DNA of 22,107 nt from Mesotaenium endlicherianum (taxonomy: Eukaryota; Streptophyta; Zygnematophyceae; Zygnematales; Mesotaeniaceae), in the NCBI GenBank assembly GCA_009602735.1, contig WELA01008857.1:862528-884634 (forward strand), read 5' to 3'. Shown here piece by piece: positions 1 through 12,088 of the stretch (positions are counted from its first letter, which is position 1; every line of letters starts with the position of its first letter). The position numbers were made by a program, and so were the translations under genes. Below the pieces are notes generated by a model that was not told where the DNA came from, searched no databases, and saw only the letters and a program-made list of their open reading frames with translations.

Positions 1-459
1 CGACGGGGGGGGGGGGAGGGGGGGGAGAGGAAGAAGTTTCACGAGCTATTCATGTACACCACTGTATAAATGATCTGCAGCCTCACATTTGCAATATCCA
101 TATTCATTCACCCCCATCTCTTGCCTGTTTTTCCTGCAAACCTGCCCCTTTCTCTTCTGGAAGTTCTCCCCCGCCATCGCCTCCTCCTCCACCTTCGCCT
201 GGTGCTGATTCTCCTGCTCCTGCTCCTGCTGCCGCCGCCACTGCCGCTGCTGCTCTTGATGCTGATGGTGATGCTGCTGCTTTTACTCCTGCTTCAGCCG
301 CCGCCGCTGCCACAGCTGCTGCTGCTCCTCCTGCTCCTGCTCCTGCTCGTGCCGCCGCCGCCACCGCTGCTGCTGATGCTCCTGCTCCTGGCCCTGCCGC
401 CGCCGCCGCCGCCGCCGCTGCTACTGCTGCTGCTGGTGGAGGTGGTGGTGCTCGTGCAG
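1..459. repeat. G-rich tract and CTG/CCG-type trinucleotide low-complexity region
   Basis: Bases 5-26 are almost pure G. From about 178 to 440 the sequence is an irregular mixture of CTG, CCG, GCC, CTC and CCT triplets. It lies directly 5' of the first recognisable DUF3537 exon. In the frame of that exon it would read as Leu/Pro runs. In another forward frame it reads as Ala/Pro, and on the minus strand as Ala/Gly. The family normally has a hydrophobic helix just before the segment seen at 460. Part of the Leu-rich frame could therefore be a genuine membrane helix, but the triplet could equally be intronic and pyrimidine-rich ahead of a splice acceptor. No other gene is visible here. Confidence 0.75.
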
Positions 460-2243
460 GAGCTGAAGATGAACCACTACAGGGATATGCTGCGGAAGGA
501 CGTGGAGCCCGCGCACCTGTTCCGCGAGTACGCGCGCATCATCGCCGGCCTGTCCGTCATCAGCCACCGCTTCCGCCTCTTCCTGGCGCTGTCCGGCCTC
601 ATCACGGTGATGGGCGCGCTCGCCTCCATGTACTGCATGGTGCGCAGCAGGGGCGGCGGCAGCGGCGATGGCTACGGTTACGGCCGCCTCAGTTTCCTCA
701 ACTCCGGCGACCTCGTGGTGCGTGCGCGTCATAACTCCCCCACCCCCCCCCCCTTCCCCCTTCTCCCGGCGGGTCTTCTTCTCTTCCCTCTGCTTCTGCT
801 GTCACTGCTGCCGCCGCTTCTGCTGCCGTTGCTGTCGCTGCTGCTGCTGCTCCTGCTGCTGCTGCTGCCCTCTCGCTCGCGGGGGGGATGTCTTGCTCTG
901 CTCCTGTCACGGCTCTGAATTGCTTAGCTCTGTATAGGTACGATGGTGGAGACAAACGGGAAGGCAGGGAGTATTCTCCAGAAGAAAGGGTTGCATCATT
1001 TCTCTCAACTGAAGCAGGGCAGAGGAACAGAGTGCTACCTTCTCCTTTGCAGGCAATAAGGACGTCATTGTTCTGCCATGCCAGTGGGCTCTTTGTTGAC
1101 CAGCAGCTGCACTTCCCTAGCGGGCTCATACAGAGGCAGCATCTGAAAGCTAAGTGCAGACAGAACACACCGCAGGCACACGCGCACAAACGTACATACG
1201 TACAGCACTCCACCCGCTTGCGCACGCATGCATGTGCAGACCTCGGCTCCCTCTCTTGCGAAGCGGGCAGGCAAGCTTTCTCTGCATCCATTTCTGGCAA
1301 TGTGCAACCTGTGCTATTCCTGCTTTGTTGCATCTGGCCCTGCTTCCTTGAGCAGGTTGTCAATTGGGTAGCCCTGCTGGGGGCTGGCCTGTGCCTGAGA
1401 TCGGCGTCCAAGATCGCGCATCTGCACCGCCGGGTGGTCAAGACCGCGTGCACGATGCACGCCCAGCTGACGTACGAGGCCCCCGCGCCCCTGCAGCCGC
1501 CAACGCCGCGCGCTTCCGTGTCGAGCGGCTCCGCGAGCGCACTGTCGCAGCTGGCAGCGCATGCACGGCGGCAGGACGCATGGAGCCAGCGAGACACCCT
1601 CGGTGAGTGTGAGACCTTGGCTAGAGTTAGAGAACGCACATGAGGCTGAATGCACACAAGAGGAACCGATGTGGAGACCAGTATTCAGACATGTTGATGC
1701 GGGTTGTTGCTAGGGAGTTATCTTTGTTCGGACTCTTCTCCTCCTCTTTGTGTCGGAGAAGAGGGGCCAGGGGGGAAAAATACAGGGGGAGGGCAAGTGA
1801 GATTCTCAGTATTTATGAGATGCTTAGTTATTCAAGCGTTATTCAAGTGTTTGCAAGGACTCGTCAGGAACAAATCCGTCAAAGATGTAGCCCTAGTACA
1901 CAATTAGAACCAGCCGGGGTTGATTCCTGATGCTGCTGTGTAAGGTTAAAAAATGGCGCATGCAGTCTGAAGCATGTCTGGAGTCTGCTGACACCTGAGA
2001 TAGTGGCCCTTGAAGAAGCCAGGTTTGACACGCTGGCATGATGAAGTTTTGAGGGTATGGAAGCCAGACAAAGCAACTGAGTGGCTACTGTGTAACTTCT
2101 TTTGTGCAGTGAAGTACCTGTCAACCACTGCAGCTGGTATATCGGTCTACGGCTTTGTTCTTGATCGCTTATTTGTACATACAAGCCTAGGAGCCCTCCT
2201 GACGACGACATGGTTCATTCTTGGCCGCTCTCTTGGTGCATAG
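460..2243 (+). CDS. DUF3537 (plant gustatory-receptor-like) membrane protein, C-terminal three exons
   Basis: Three exons are supported: about 460-717, 1356-1602 and 2110-2243 (stop TAG 2241-2243). Introns are 718-1355 (GTGCGT...GAGCAG) and 1603-2109 (GTGAGT...GTGCAG). Joined, they give about 211 residues: an amphipathic start with MNHYRDMLRKD, the segment ISHRFRLF followed by a membrane helix, NSGDLV joined to a second helix containing GLCLRSASKIAH, and finally the family's C-terminal block (AAGISVYGFVLDR...HTSLGALL) with the last membrane helix. Phases match across both junctions (0, then 1), and the joins restore family-like sequence. DUF3537 proteins are multi-pass membrane proteins distantly related to insect gustatory receptors; their plant function is poorly defined. 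The 5' exons lie before the window or in the low-complexity tract. The acceptor at 458-459 is the likeliest, but 440-441 is possible and the frame is open further upstream, so the first exon's start is uncertain. Confidence 0.82.
737..872. repeat. C-rich and CTG/CTC tract within DUF3537 intron
   Basis: The intron 718-1355 begins with a run of C (about 737-770) and a second CTG/CCG/CTC tract (about 795-870) like the one upstream of the preceding exon. Long ORFs across it, including a 319-codon minus-strand frame, are by-products of the triplet composition and of GC-rich coding sequence nearby; they match no family I recognise. The rest of the intron (880-1355) contains nothing else recognisable. 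Confidence 0.7.
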
Positions 2244-2928
2244 TATGATCAAAGCTTGGAGTTTCAGGAGAGGCTGTTATGAAAACATTCCAACAAAAGC
2301 TCAATGGTGACATGCATTGCCTGAGCTGTGTACATAATTTGTGACAATACAATATCTTTAAGTGGATAATTGGGGTCACTCTAGCACTTATCCCCAAAAT
2401 TAAATATCACCATTAGATTGCTCGTAATCTGCTTGCAATTAATAATAAGTATTGAAAGAGGAGTGTTGATTTCCTCAGTCAAAATTCCCAAGGAGTCGAG
2501 AATGTAAATAAATGGTATCCTAAGATAGAGCATGTCACATTTCTAGAGAGAAACTCGCCTGTATAGGCTGACACCTGTTTATTTTCCTCCCAAGAGAACG
2601 CAGCGCTGGGCCAGTACGAACAAAAGGACTAAGAGACTTGTTATACCTGTACACAGAGCCTAGCAAAGCACAACTAAGCCATGCCATTCAACGGATTTCC
2701 TCCTAACTCAAACAGCACCTTGCAATTTTCCTCCAGAGGTACTAGATGTGCCTCACGTGGAGAATAAGCAATCTCTTTTCAAGAAAAAGACCCCAACATC
2801 TACAACTGCGAGGGGCTCACTCACAGCACAGGACAATCTCCTTCGCACCAACATTTCAAACTTCATCCCGTGCATGCCATGTTGAGGCTGAGACTGCTTG
2901 ATTCAGCAAGTTAGATCTACCGGATGAT
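2244..2928. other. Convergent intergenic spacer (two 3' ends)
   Basis: This lies between the stop of the DUF3537 gene (+) and the stop of the first Rab gene (-), so both 3' UTRs should be here. AATAAA occurs on the plus strand at 2507-2512 and on the minus strand at 2578-2583. These are the only candidate poly(A) signals I can point to, and in green plants that hexamer is a weak guide. No coding sequence is recognised. Confidence 0.5.
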
Positions 2929-5900
2929 CTAACTGAAGCACCAACTGGTCCTTGCAACTGTTTTATCCTGTGAAGGATCCTTGATGTTACCTATCACACC
3001 CTGCTGCTTCTGCACACAAGAAGGTAGTACAGACACGTAGTGCGTGAACAATGGAGAAAGAAATGCCGCGCGTAAAGCTCAGCTTATAAATATCTCACGC
3101 ATCATACAAACACAAAGGAAATACTAAATGTTAGCACCAGACGCCCGCCAAAAACGAGGAAATTACGATAATTTTAAAAGACAAGCTTATGTTGAAAAAC
3201 AAAGCCCAGCAACCTCCTCATACCAAATCAAATTGGATCTGACTCTCACTACTTACTAAGCACAAGACAAAGCAAAAGTCACCTTCAGGGACCTCATCAA
3301 GATATGCAGGGCACGATAAGGACCGAGTCATGCAGCTTCTTTCCAAATCCAGAAGCATACACAAGAGCTTTCAATCCGTGGGGGCCACAGTCATTATCCC
3401 CACTCCCGTCGGCAGGAATCAAAGTTTGTCAACAAACCAAGCCAATTTGATACCTCTATACCTCACCTTGCACTTCCCTCAAAAAATATACATAGTGACT
3501 CTGATAATGACCTCTACGGTGCCCTCATAGAGCATGCACATAGAACCTTGATGGCGACAAACAAAGTGCATGGTCAAGTACATTGGATGCTGCTTGCAGC
3601 AAAGTGTCCAAAGCAGACGGAAGTACTTGGGCTGACAAGAAGTTTAAATAGGTAATCACGAGGAACACAGAATGAAACAAGAGAGCTTCCTATGACCAAC
3701 TTGACTAATATACCCTTCCCGCAGCTTTTAAACCCAACAAGCCACTCTGTGAAGATCCCAACCAGAGAGACAGCACACATGAATAATGCATGAGAGGTAC
3801 GGAATTGCTTCAAAGAATTTGAACAGGAGAGTTCAAAGCATGATAGGGAAGCTATGAAGGTTGAAATCACTGAATCAATTGCTACCAAGGACAGACATAA
3901 CGGATATCCTATACAATTTTCCTAGGGCAGGGTCTGCTGCAGCTGCACTACGACTGTGCCACATGACGTCATTGCTACCAGAACAATGGCTCCGCACTAG
4001 AAGCAGATAGAAGACTTTCTCTGCCTGTCTGGACCAATTCAATGGAGATCGTCGGAAGACCTTCCCAGCTTATTATTAGTTCCCATTTGTAAGTTCCCCT
4101 AATCAAGAGCCTTTGCAGGTTGAGAACAGCAAGACCAGTACCACCTGCTAATCACCTTCTCACTCAAACTTACTACCCATGCAAAATATGCAGCTTAGGA
4201 CAAGAGCCCCACACAGTTTCAGAGCCCACTTACCCCTTATGCAGAAGCAACAAAGAATACCCAGAAAGACGAGTATGACCGAGTACAAGCACTCTGGGGG
4301 GTCAATCGTTCTAAGAGCATCACTGCATCAAGGTAAAAGCATAAAATTCTCACCTCGTCCTTTGGTGGATGGGCACTGTCATCTAGCTTCTTCTTAGCCT
4401 CCCTTGCAATCGTAAGAAAAGCTTCTTCCACGTTCATGTCTGCCTTTGCACTCTGTTATGTAACAACAACAACCATTTATGAAGAAATAAAGCTCTTCAG
4501 AATCTCTATCCAGCTATATCTGAAGGGGCTCACAACCACATGCCACCTTGGCAGATACAATGTATCTATGTGACAACACACTCGTGCCTCACAAATGCTA
4601 GAACCGAGACAAACAAATCACAAGGCAATTGATGCACAAAGATGCTTAAGTATCAGCGCCATGACGAGAAGCCAATGAAATTTTTGACAGTAAACATCTT
4701 GTATGTGACATGTTTGCTTGACGTCACCAAATGCAGGCCTGTCTACACTTACAGCCTCAAAAAACTTGATGTTGAACTCGGAGGCCAGTGCTTGACCCTT
4801 GGCAGTAGGCACAGCCTGATAGACAAAAGACAACAAGAATGTAAGAGGAAGGGCCATGCAAACAAACAACCCCAGCCGTAGAACTGGATATGGACCATCA
4901 GAATGTTTGATGCTTGATATGAGATAGACTTAAGCAACCCTGACCATTTATGCAGGATACCAAAGCTTCACGTATCAATGTCACTTCTGGGCCTTGGAAG
5001 AACTCTCAGGAGCACAGACACATCAGAGAGTACAAAAGCTTGCTTACCCGCTTATCCTCCATATCAGCCTTGTTTCCCACCAAAATTTTGCACACGTTAT
5101 CAGAGGCATGTTCTTCGATATTCTTGATCCAGGATCGTATGCCTGTGTGCAGCGTCAAGGAGTACCTGGTGGAATCTGGCTATCTATATGGCTGGCTCTA
5201 CATCAGTCCCAATTTGATGAAGCAATGTAAAACATGGTCAGGCGTTCTTTAGGTCACAACACCTACGTACAAGCTAGCATATCCTACACATTTGCCCATA
5301 TTCAGAGGGATATTGCAACGTATGAATGTGGGGGATACTGTTGAAAGACGCTTCACTGGTGATGTCGTATACTAATACAATGCCGTTGGCTCCACGATAG
5401 TAGGCTGTGAGTAAAGCAAGTCATGGAATTGAACAAGTTATGCTCCCATCTTTCTCTTCGGAATGAGAGTACATTTGCAAGGCTAAACCCTTTCGTTGCA
5501 AAAGAAAAGCAAAGTTCGTCTCTGACTGACCGTATGCAGCAAAATCACTTTACAACCATTGCAGTACAACATCCAGTTGTGCTCACCTGCAGTGATGGTT
5601 CTAAATCTCTCCTGACCAGCTGTATCCCAGATTGACAATTTGACTTGGTCACCATCCAACTCCACACTTCTTGTTTTGAAATCGACACTGCTCAAGCACA
5701 AACTTGCCTGACTTCAGATCTTTTATCTTCAGGTCATCAGTAATGATGCCCAATGTGATAATTCATGCATGCCTCCAACGACGTATAAGTGGCTATGCAG
5801 GTACACCTACCCTATGGTTGAAATGAAGGTCGTGCTGAACTGGTCTTCCGCAAAACGGAGAAGAAGACTACTCTTTCCAACAGCTGCACACAGTATCATC

Positions 5901-6189
5901 TGCAATAAGTTAATCAAGCAGATGTGACATTCGCTTCAAATTCCCGACAGAGATCCATTAATGTAACCTAGTGCGGGTGCCATTTCGTTCTGCGCATGTA
6001 CAAACTGAATGCCAAGCCATGCAAGAATGGCATTGCCGGCCATGGTTTGATGTGTTCAGGACGGTCTTTAGCTTAATTCACAAGAAATCTCTCCTAAGTC
6101 AAGACTAATCCGTGGATGTTCACCATACCGCTGTCCCCGATGAGCAGTAACTTCAGTCGAGTTTCTCCGTAAGACTTCCTTCCCGCCAT
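2929..6189 (-). CDS. Rab8/RabE-like small GTPase, divergent tandem copy
   Basis: Eight exons (high to low): 6189-6129, 5883-5811, 5687-5587, 5404-5339, 5142-5048, 4815-4753, 4452-4354 and 3009-2929. All introns are GT-AG and the phases agree, giving 212 residues. It starts [16 protein letters not shown]. The GTP-binding motifs are all present: P-loop GDSAVGKS, switch I Thr in ISTIG, WDTAGQE, NKAD and SAK. Rab8/RabE GTPases act in Golgi-to-plasma-membrane (exocytic) traffic, anchored by geranylgeranylated C-terminal cysteines. The gene has the same intron positions as the Rab gene at 8886-12088 and is clearly its paralogue, but it is more diverged (Ala for Gly in the P-loop; switch II region reads [10 protein letters not shown]). 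Exon 8 follows a 1344-base intron and rests on a good pyrimidine-tract acceptor, the right phase and alignment with the neighbour's tail. It ends TSWCFS, with one cysteine. Exons 1-7 are firm; exon 8 is moderately supported. Confidence 0.85.
3010..4353 (-). other. Long intron 7 of the divergent Rab gene
   Basis: This 1344-base intron lies between SAK-containing exon 7 (donor GTGAGA at 4353) and the proposed last exon (acceptor TGTGCAG ending at 3010). It is about four times the length of the matching intron in the sister gene. It contains short open frames (for example 3888-3574 on the minus strand) that match nothing I know. No terminal repeats are obvious, so I cannot say whether an insertion explains the length. 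If the last exon is wrong, the true one should be sought here. Confidence 0.55.
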
Positions 6190-8885
6190 TGCAATGTTAA
6201 ATTGTAATGTCTTCCGTAAGAACTACGCAGCAGATTTCCTCGACTGTCTGGCTACACGCGATCGAGGTGGATACACACCGGAAGAACCACTCTACTCGGA
6301 AAGTTTCTCAGCATGGAAGACAACCTACAATGCAGGCAAGCAGCTTATGGATGATGAGTGATGGTGAGGAATGCTCCGTAGTCCAGGATGTCGCGAGACA
6401 GTTAGGATGTATATCAAGCATGTTGAAATATGTAGCAGAATACGAAATCCAACTGCAGGAAAGCGTGTGCTGCTGCGTTATCGATTTCCGTTCCCATTGT
6501 CTCGCACCGAGTTCGTACCAGTTTCCTTAACATCGACCGATTCCGGCTCCTGGCCGGCATCTTGGGGCCTTGCAATGTAAACAGCTGCTGACACGCCCAG
6601 TTGGCTCTGCAACCGTTTCCCACCTGCTGCCCCACCCTGTGCAGCGCCGGCAAAAGAACCATCACAAGACGCACCACCTCCCCATATCGGTCCACTATCT
6701 TCTACTGTGGGACTTTCATCTCAAACCGGCGAACCGACGACCGACCAAGCGAGCCCGTGTGCAGACGAGTGCGGACTTGTGCAGACAAACGCTCAGGCGT
6801 GTGAGGGAGGCACATTAATAAATTTTTTATTGACTTCTTCAACTTAAGCTCTACAATCTCACACTCCCATTCATTTTGTGGAGTCTATGTCCAAAATACT
6901 AGTTTAGAGTCTTTTGACCTATGCATAAGTTGAAGCTCAGATTGTTCAAGAAAAAGGGAAACCAAGGCATCCTCCGCCAGAGAGTAGATAGTATATAGAG
7001 CTCAAGTAGTTCGGCCCTTACCATTATTGTAGTTTACTATGACCAATGCTTACAAGTAGACTATCTGTTTGGGAGTACACCTTCTAGAATCGGCACAACA
7101 TGAGAGTACGCTTGCAAGAGGTGATGTATTACATGGCAATGAGTATTTGGCTCATTTGCATATGATATGGTACACTATGCCTGTAAATTGGTGAATGCTT
7201 CCATTTGCACTAAAGAAGCCGTGAACGCAAAGTCTTAAGAAATCGTGTGTGAGGTAGTCATGTTGTAAGACGTGACAACGTGTGGTGTGAAGATGCAGTT
7301 GTATCCACATGGGCCTATGGGGCTATCCTTTACTCATCAGGTGTTGGAACAATTGGTAGAAAAGCTTCCTCTAGGCTCTAAGTAACATGTGCAATGAAAT
7401 GTGTTGTGGATTATGAGTAATTCTATTCTAATATAGCATGAACACGATGCTAAGATCGGTGAACATTTGGAACAAAAATTGATTCTTCCAACAAATATTC
7501 AGTGACCAATTAAGACATGCTTCAAGCTATCACTTTTCATCACCATTTTGGCTCATGTTCTTTATATCAACCGGCTGACTAACCACTTGTCTCATATTCT
7601 TTACAAGTTGGCATTGCCATTGATTATTGGATCTGTATACTAGGAACTCTCTGGTACCTCAAATAGTCGATGTTAGAGGGAAACTAATGAAAAATGCTAG
7701 GTTTCTCGTGAAGAGGGTTACCTTGGGCTTCATGAGCCATATTAAAGGATTGCGACATGAAATGTCGCAAATCAAAGTTTGACAAGGGGTCAAATTGGTC
7801 GTTTTCACACGTGTCGTGTTGGATCGACGCACCTGAACCTCGTAAAGGCTTCTTTTTACAAAGCGGCTTTCATTGCAGTTGGAAGTAGCTGCTACACTTA
7901 CCCACCCACCCAACCCCCTATCCCCCCTCCACCGGGAGGTGCACGAGTTGAAGTTTGGGTCAACACCAGTCACAGCCATGCACAATAGTGTTGTGTTATT
8001 GTTTGGGACGTTAATGTCTATTGGCAGTAACTTGCGGCGATTATCCGGCGGCCAACCTCAACACAGCAAAAGCATCAATTCTCGTTGCAAAAGTCTCATT
8101 CCCGTATGATCGCACAACGACCGGTGCAGTTGCTAGTTAAGCATTTTTAGGAGATTGAATAGAGTTGTCTTAACTTAGTAAAGTAGATATAAATGTAGCA
8201 ACATGTAGGAAAGGATTGGACGAGAATAGATGACGCGCATCATAGCATACTACTACTCCTACTATTCTTTCTATAACCATCTTCTTTCTTTCAAAATATT
8301 TGAACACGAACTGTCAAAGTATGGCTTTACCTTACGCACAACTCTAGGAGATGTGGTTACTAATCATCCACCTTTTTTTGTACTCGTAATAATTTGTTGA
8401 AGTGGCAAATGAAGCAATCCAATTGTCTTTCATATTGATAAAATAAATGATGCTGTTTCCTCGAGTCGAGCACTCAATCTGCTTTTTAGAAAGTTGAGAG
8501 CATAGAGTACGTCGCAAATAGGAGTGAAAATGAATGCTGCTGATTTGAAGTATTTATAACGCACTACAGCAAGTTAAAAATGGTACAAAAAGTACCAAGA
8601 TACTACTCAAGTCTTTGGAGAATAATGGCAAGAGTGTTAATAGTGTTCACTATGAACAAGGAATGCTACGAACAAGGTTATCCTCGTCAACTAGCTACTT
8701 TGACTACCAAGGGCTGAGAAAATCTACAATGTAGATGTGTACTCTCAGTCACCTACATTCGGATATGATGTATTGTTACATTTTCAGACAGAACAACGTT
8801 GAAATATAATAAGCTTCTCCAAGCACGGAGCTTGAAGTTCCACTTCTACTTACATTGGAGTAACACATTTTCTTCCTAATTCTCA
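6190..8885. other. Intergenic region between the tandem Rab genes
   Basis: This holds the promoter and 5' UTR of the downstream Rab gene (next to 6190) and the 3' UTR of the upstream one (next to 8885). Up to about 6830 the base composition is balanced; beyond that it is AT-rich. Short open frames occur, such as a minus-strand frame at 6695-6414 and a roughly 50-codon plus-strand frame ending near 7782, but none is recognisable. A near-perfect hairpin is present at 7750-7770. No RNA gene or mobile element is recognised. Confidence 0.5.
7750..7770. repeat. Perfect 9-bp inverted repeat with 3-nt loop
   Basis: TTGCGACAT (7750-7758) and ATGTCGCAA (7762-7770) are exact reverse complements separated by GAA. 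The stem extends further with one bulged A. It is isolated in AT-rich intergenic DNA and no function is assigned. Confidence 0.6.
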
Positions 8886-11800
8886 CTACCCTTGGCAGCA
8901 TGTTGACTTTGGTTTCTCTGACTTTTTGCTGTCTTGCCTGATCACAATATTGGACTTGGCCTGTCCATCACGAATGAGGTAAATACGCAAAGCCTTAACG
9001 GTAGGAAGAGGTACATGGTAAGAATGTTGGACATATATGCAGTTGAAATTTCAATTCTAAGCAATATGCACCTCGACTGATTTTGAGCGTGCAGACAAAG
9101 TGGCAGCCCCACAGCCTGTCGTCATAACCTTGGCAGATACAACCTAACACCCGGGGACTATGAAGCATAAGAAATTCATAGAACTCCAAATGGTCTATGC
9201 TCAAGGTGCAATCAGTGTATCAGCATTTCTTTGCCAGGAAGAAATCAGAAAGTAATTGGGAGCATTCCAGCGCAAGACATGGCTGCCACTCAGTAAAGTG
9301 ATGTACCTCAGGCTTAGTATCAGATGACTCTTGCAACCGTTGCTTAATGTCCCTGGCAATGGTGAAGAAGACGTTCTCCACGTTCAGATTTGACTTGGCA
9401 CTCTGTCACACCCACTTACAGAAAAATAGTAAGCAGCCAGCAACAGGCTCTAGCTCACGAATTCACCCTAGCCAAAAAAAAGCACCATATCATCCATTAT
9501 GTACACGAGGAAGGGGAGAAAGGGGTAAAGAAGACATCACACCGACAGAATGTACGATATACAATGCAGTAAAAGAAAGATCCACAGGCCACAGCCGGAC
9601 GAGGGGAAAAAAAGTCAAAGCCCACAACTTTCACCATGTTCGCATTCTAACTGGTAAAGAACACGTGTCAGCTTGGCCTCATTTTTCTTCTAGGTGGAAA
9701 TGGAATTTTGTCAGATGACGTACAGCTTCAAAGAATTTGATCCCAAACTCGTCGGCAAGTGCTTGTCCTCGGGCAGCAGACACAGCCTGCACCACAAGCA
9801 GCCATCAGCATCCACAAGCTTCTAGAATAAGACCAAAGTATGCAAATGGTGTTCTTATGACTCACTTCAAAGAGTGAGCTGCCTAGCACGCAGTAAGATT
9901 TAGAAGTGCAGCAATGGCAACTTTAAAATTTGGAAATCAAAAAATGTTAGGTGCGGTCAACAAGATAACCATCCCCACACCACCCTCCCATAAAGAATGC
10001 ATGCAAATTTGTCCCTGTACGATAGTCTAGCCTCCTGCCACTTTCCTGTTACTCATCCCTCTTATATTTTTAGCCCGCTAACACAAGCATTGTATAATCC
10101 TGAACACTTGTCACTGCAGAGACAACTGAGAGACTCCACTTCCCTCTGGCAGGGTACCGGAGCACATCAAGCAGCAGGAACATAACATGCTGCCCCAACT
10201 ACAAGCCCTTGGCATGCAGACATAGTTTCCCATGTTCCCTCCACCCCCCTTCCACCAGCACCCCCTACACCCTCCATGTAACCTAAGTATCTAGACATGT
10301 CAAACACATTCTTTATTTCAAAAGCTCTGCAGAATGGCAAAGTAGGGTTGATTCGGGTCCACGTGGTCAGCTTAATATATGCAAGACCAAAACAAAACAC
10401 AAACTACTCCTGTCCGCATCAGCCTTCTCTTGCAGTAAGATGATCATTGCTCATACCCGCTTGCTCTCATCCACGTCAGCCTTGTTGGCCACCAGGATCT
10501 TGTTGACATTGTCTGACGCATGCTGCTCGATGTTCTTGATCCAGTTGCGTATATCTTGTAGCTTGGGAGTAAAGGTAAGACACAAAAGGGCAAGCTGTCC
10601 AACCAGGAAGTGGCTACTTATTCTCGTTTGTTGAGCAATGAAAGATAGACCCTTCGTGGCACCTCGTACTTACTTCTGGTGTCCTGCCCGGCCTACCAAC
10701 GAACATTACTACATCTACAAACGCATAGTAGTTGAATTAACATCAGTGCCAAAAGAATATAACTGCTGCTTATTGTGGCTAATAACTCTGACCTTGAGTT
10801 CAGAAGTGTGCAACATCAGCCAAGAATCCAGAAGGTTCACTTCAAAATGCTGGTGCTTTGATCGCAGATTGCCCTGCCAGCCCGACACCTCTAAAACTGA
10901 CCCCAGTTAAAATGTAGAAGGTAGGAATGGGATGAGAAACAGTGGATACTGTTGAATGATGACTCGTCAGTCACATCATAGACGAGTAGGATGCCCATGG
11001 CGCCCCTGTAATAGGCTGCATAGTAGTGGACAATATACACCATATATAAAAACCAGTCTCGAGTCCGTGCATTACTCCTGCCTAAAAATAACAAATGCTT
11101 TCAACACAATATCGTTCTCGAGCTTCCCAAATTGGCTCAAGACACAGTGTTCACGAGGGAGAAATTAACTTGCTTTCCAGACCGGGGTTAGCTCGTCTAT
11201 TGAAGGGCTTATTAGGATGGACTTCACTTCTGCCATGAAATTTACACAAACTTCAAGTGCAATATCATGTCTCAGATGGTGATTCATGCCAGACTCTAGC
11301 CTAAACTATGATGGTTAAGTGAACGCAATGAACTCTTCTAACTACTCTCATGTGAAGTATTTTCGAAGACAAGCATGTGACACCTCAAGGCAAGAAGAAA
11401 CAGAGGGGTCCCATCCACCAAATTTCCACGCTTCACAGAATGAACTGAGTACTTTGACATGCTCTTCCATGCCTCAAAGCAAATTGCGACAACCAAACCA
11501 TGAGCAAGGTAATGGTTACATCAAACACAAAAGACTTGGCTCTACAGAACTCTTCACACCTGTGGTAATTGTCCTGAAGCGCTCCTGGCCGGCTGTATCC
11601 CAAATTTGGAGCTTGATGCGTTTACCATCAAGCTCAATGGTCCTGATCTTGAAATCAATTCTGCGGGGAGTGAAACGAACCTTAGTACACTAATGTCAGA
11701 AGAACGTCAGATAAAATAGGTAGTAACATACAGACATCATGTGCTTAAGTGATCATGTCCTGAGCTGCTGCCTTACCCTATTGTGGTGATGAAACTGGTT

Positions 11801-12088
11801 GTGAACGAATCATCTGAAAACCTTAGGAGCAGACAACTCTTGCCAACACCTGCTCAGTGAAAAGGAAGCGGTGTATGGAGTTATGTATCTCATATGAAAG
11901 CTATGTCCATAGGTGCCAAAAAAGTGTCATCAAGTTGACCCATGACCCGCGTACTCCTCATACACATATACGCCGACCTCTAACTTAAAATGTGGCCTTG
12001 GCTATGTCAGCATACCACTGTCACCAATGAGAAGAAGCTTTATTAAGTAGTCATAGTCAGCACGTGCCCTTCCGCCCCCCGCAGCCAT
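8886..12088 (-). CDS. RABE1: RabE/Rab8 small GTPase (canonical copy)
   Basis: Eight exons (high to low): 12088-12016, 11849-11777, 11660-11560, 11015-10950, 10554-10457, 9786-9724, 9402-9307 and 8960-8886. All are GT-AG with consistent phases, giving 214 residues. It starts [20 protein letters not shown], the typical plant RABE N-terminus. Motifs: P-loop GDSGVGKS, switch [45 protein letters not shown] and SAK. The tail ends STCCQG, with the two-cysteine geranylgeranylation site; stop TAG is at 8888-8886. RABE GTPases recruit exocytic tethers and motors to post-Golgi vesicles. The only small oddity is ANKAD in place of the usual GNKAD before the guanine-specificity motif. It is about 2.7 kb upstream of a diverged paralogue on the same strand with identical exon boundaries, so the pair arose by tandem duplication. 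The start ATG at 12088 is the only one giving the family N-terminus. Confidence 0.95.

Noticed and set aside
104..364. Ala/Gly-rich open frame on the minus strand
   Set aside because: Purely a reading of the CTG/CCG triplet tract; no non-repetitive sequence.
698..1657. 319-codon open frame on the minus strand across the DUF3537 region
   Set aside because: It is antisense to two supported exons and a triplet tract, has no recognisable domain, and is best explained by GC-rich composition.
4201..4305. Alternative last exon for the divergent Rab gene just after exon 7 (acceptor at CCCCCCAG)
   Set aside because: It is in phase and open to a stop, but encodes a hydrophobic, aromatic tail without C-terminal cysteine and bears no likeness to the sister gene's last exon.
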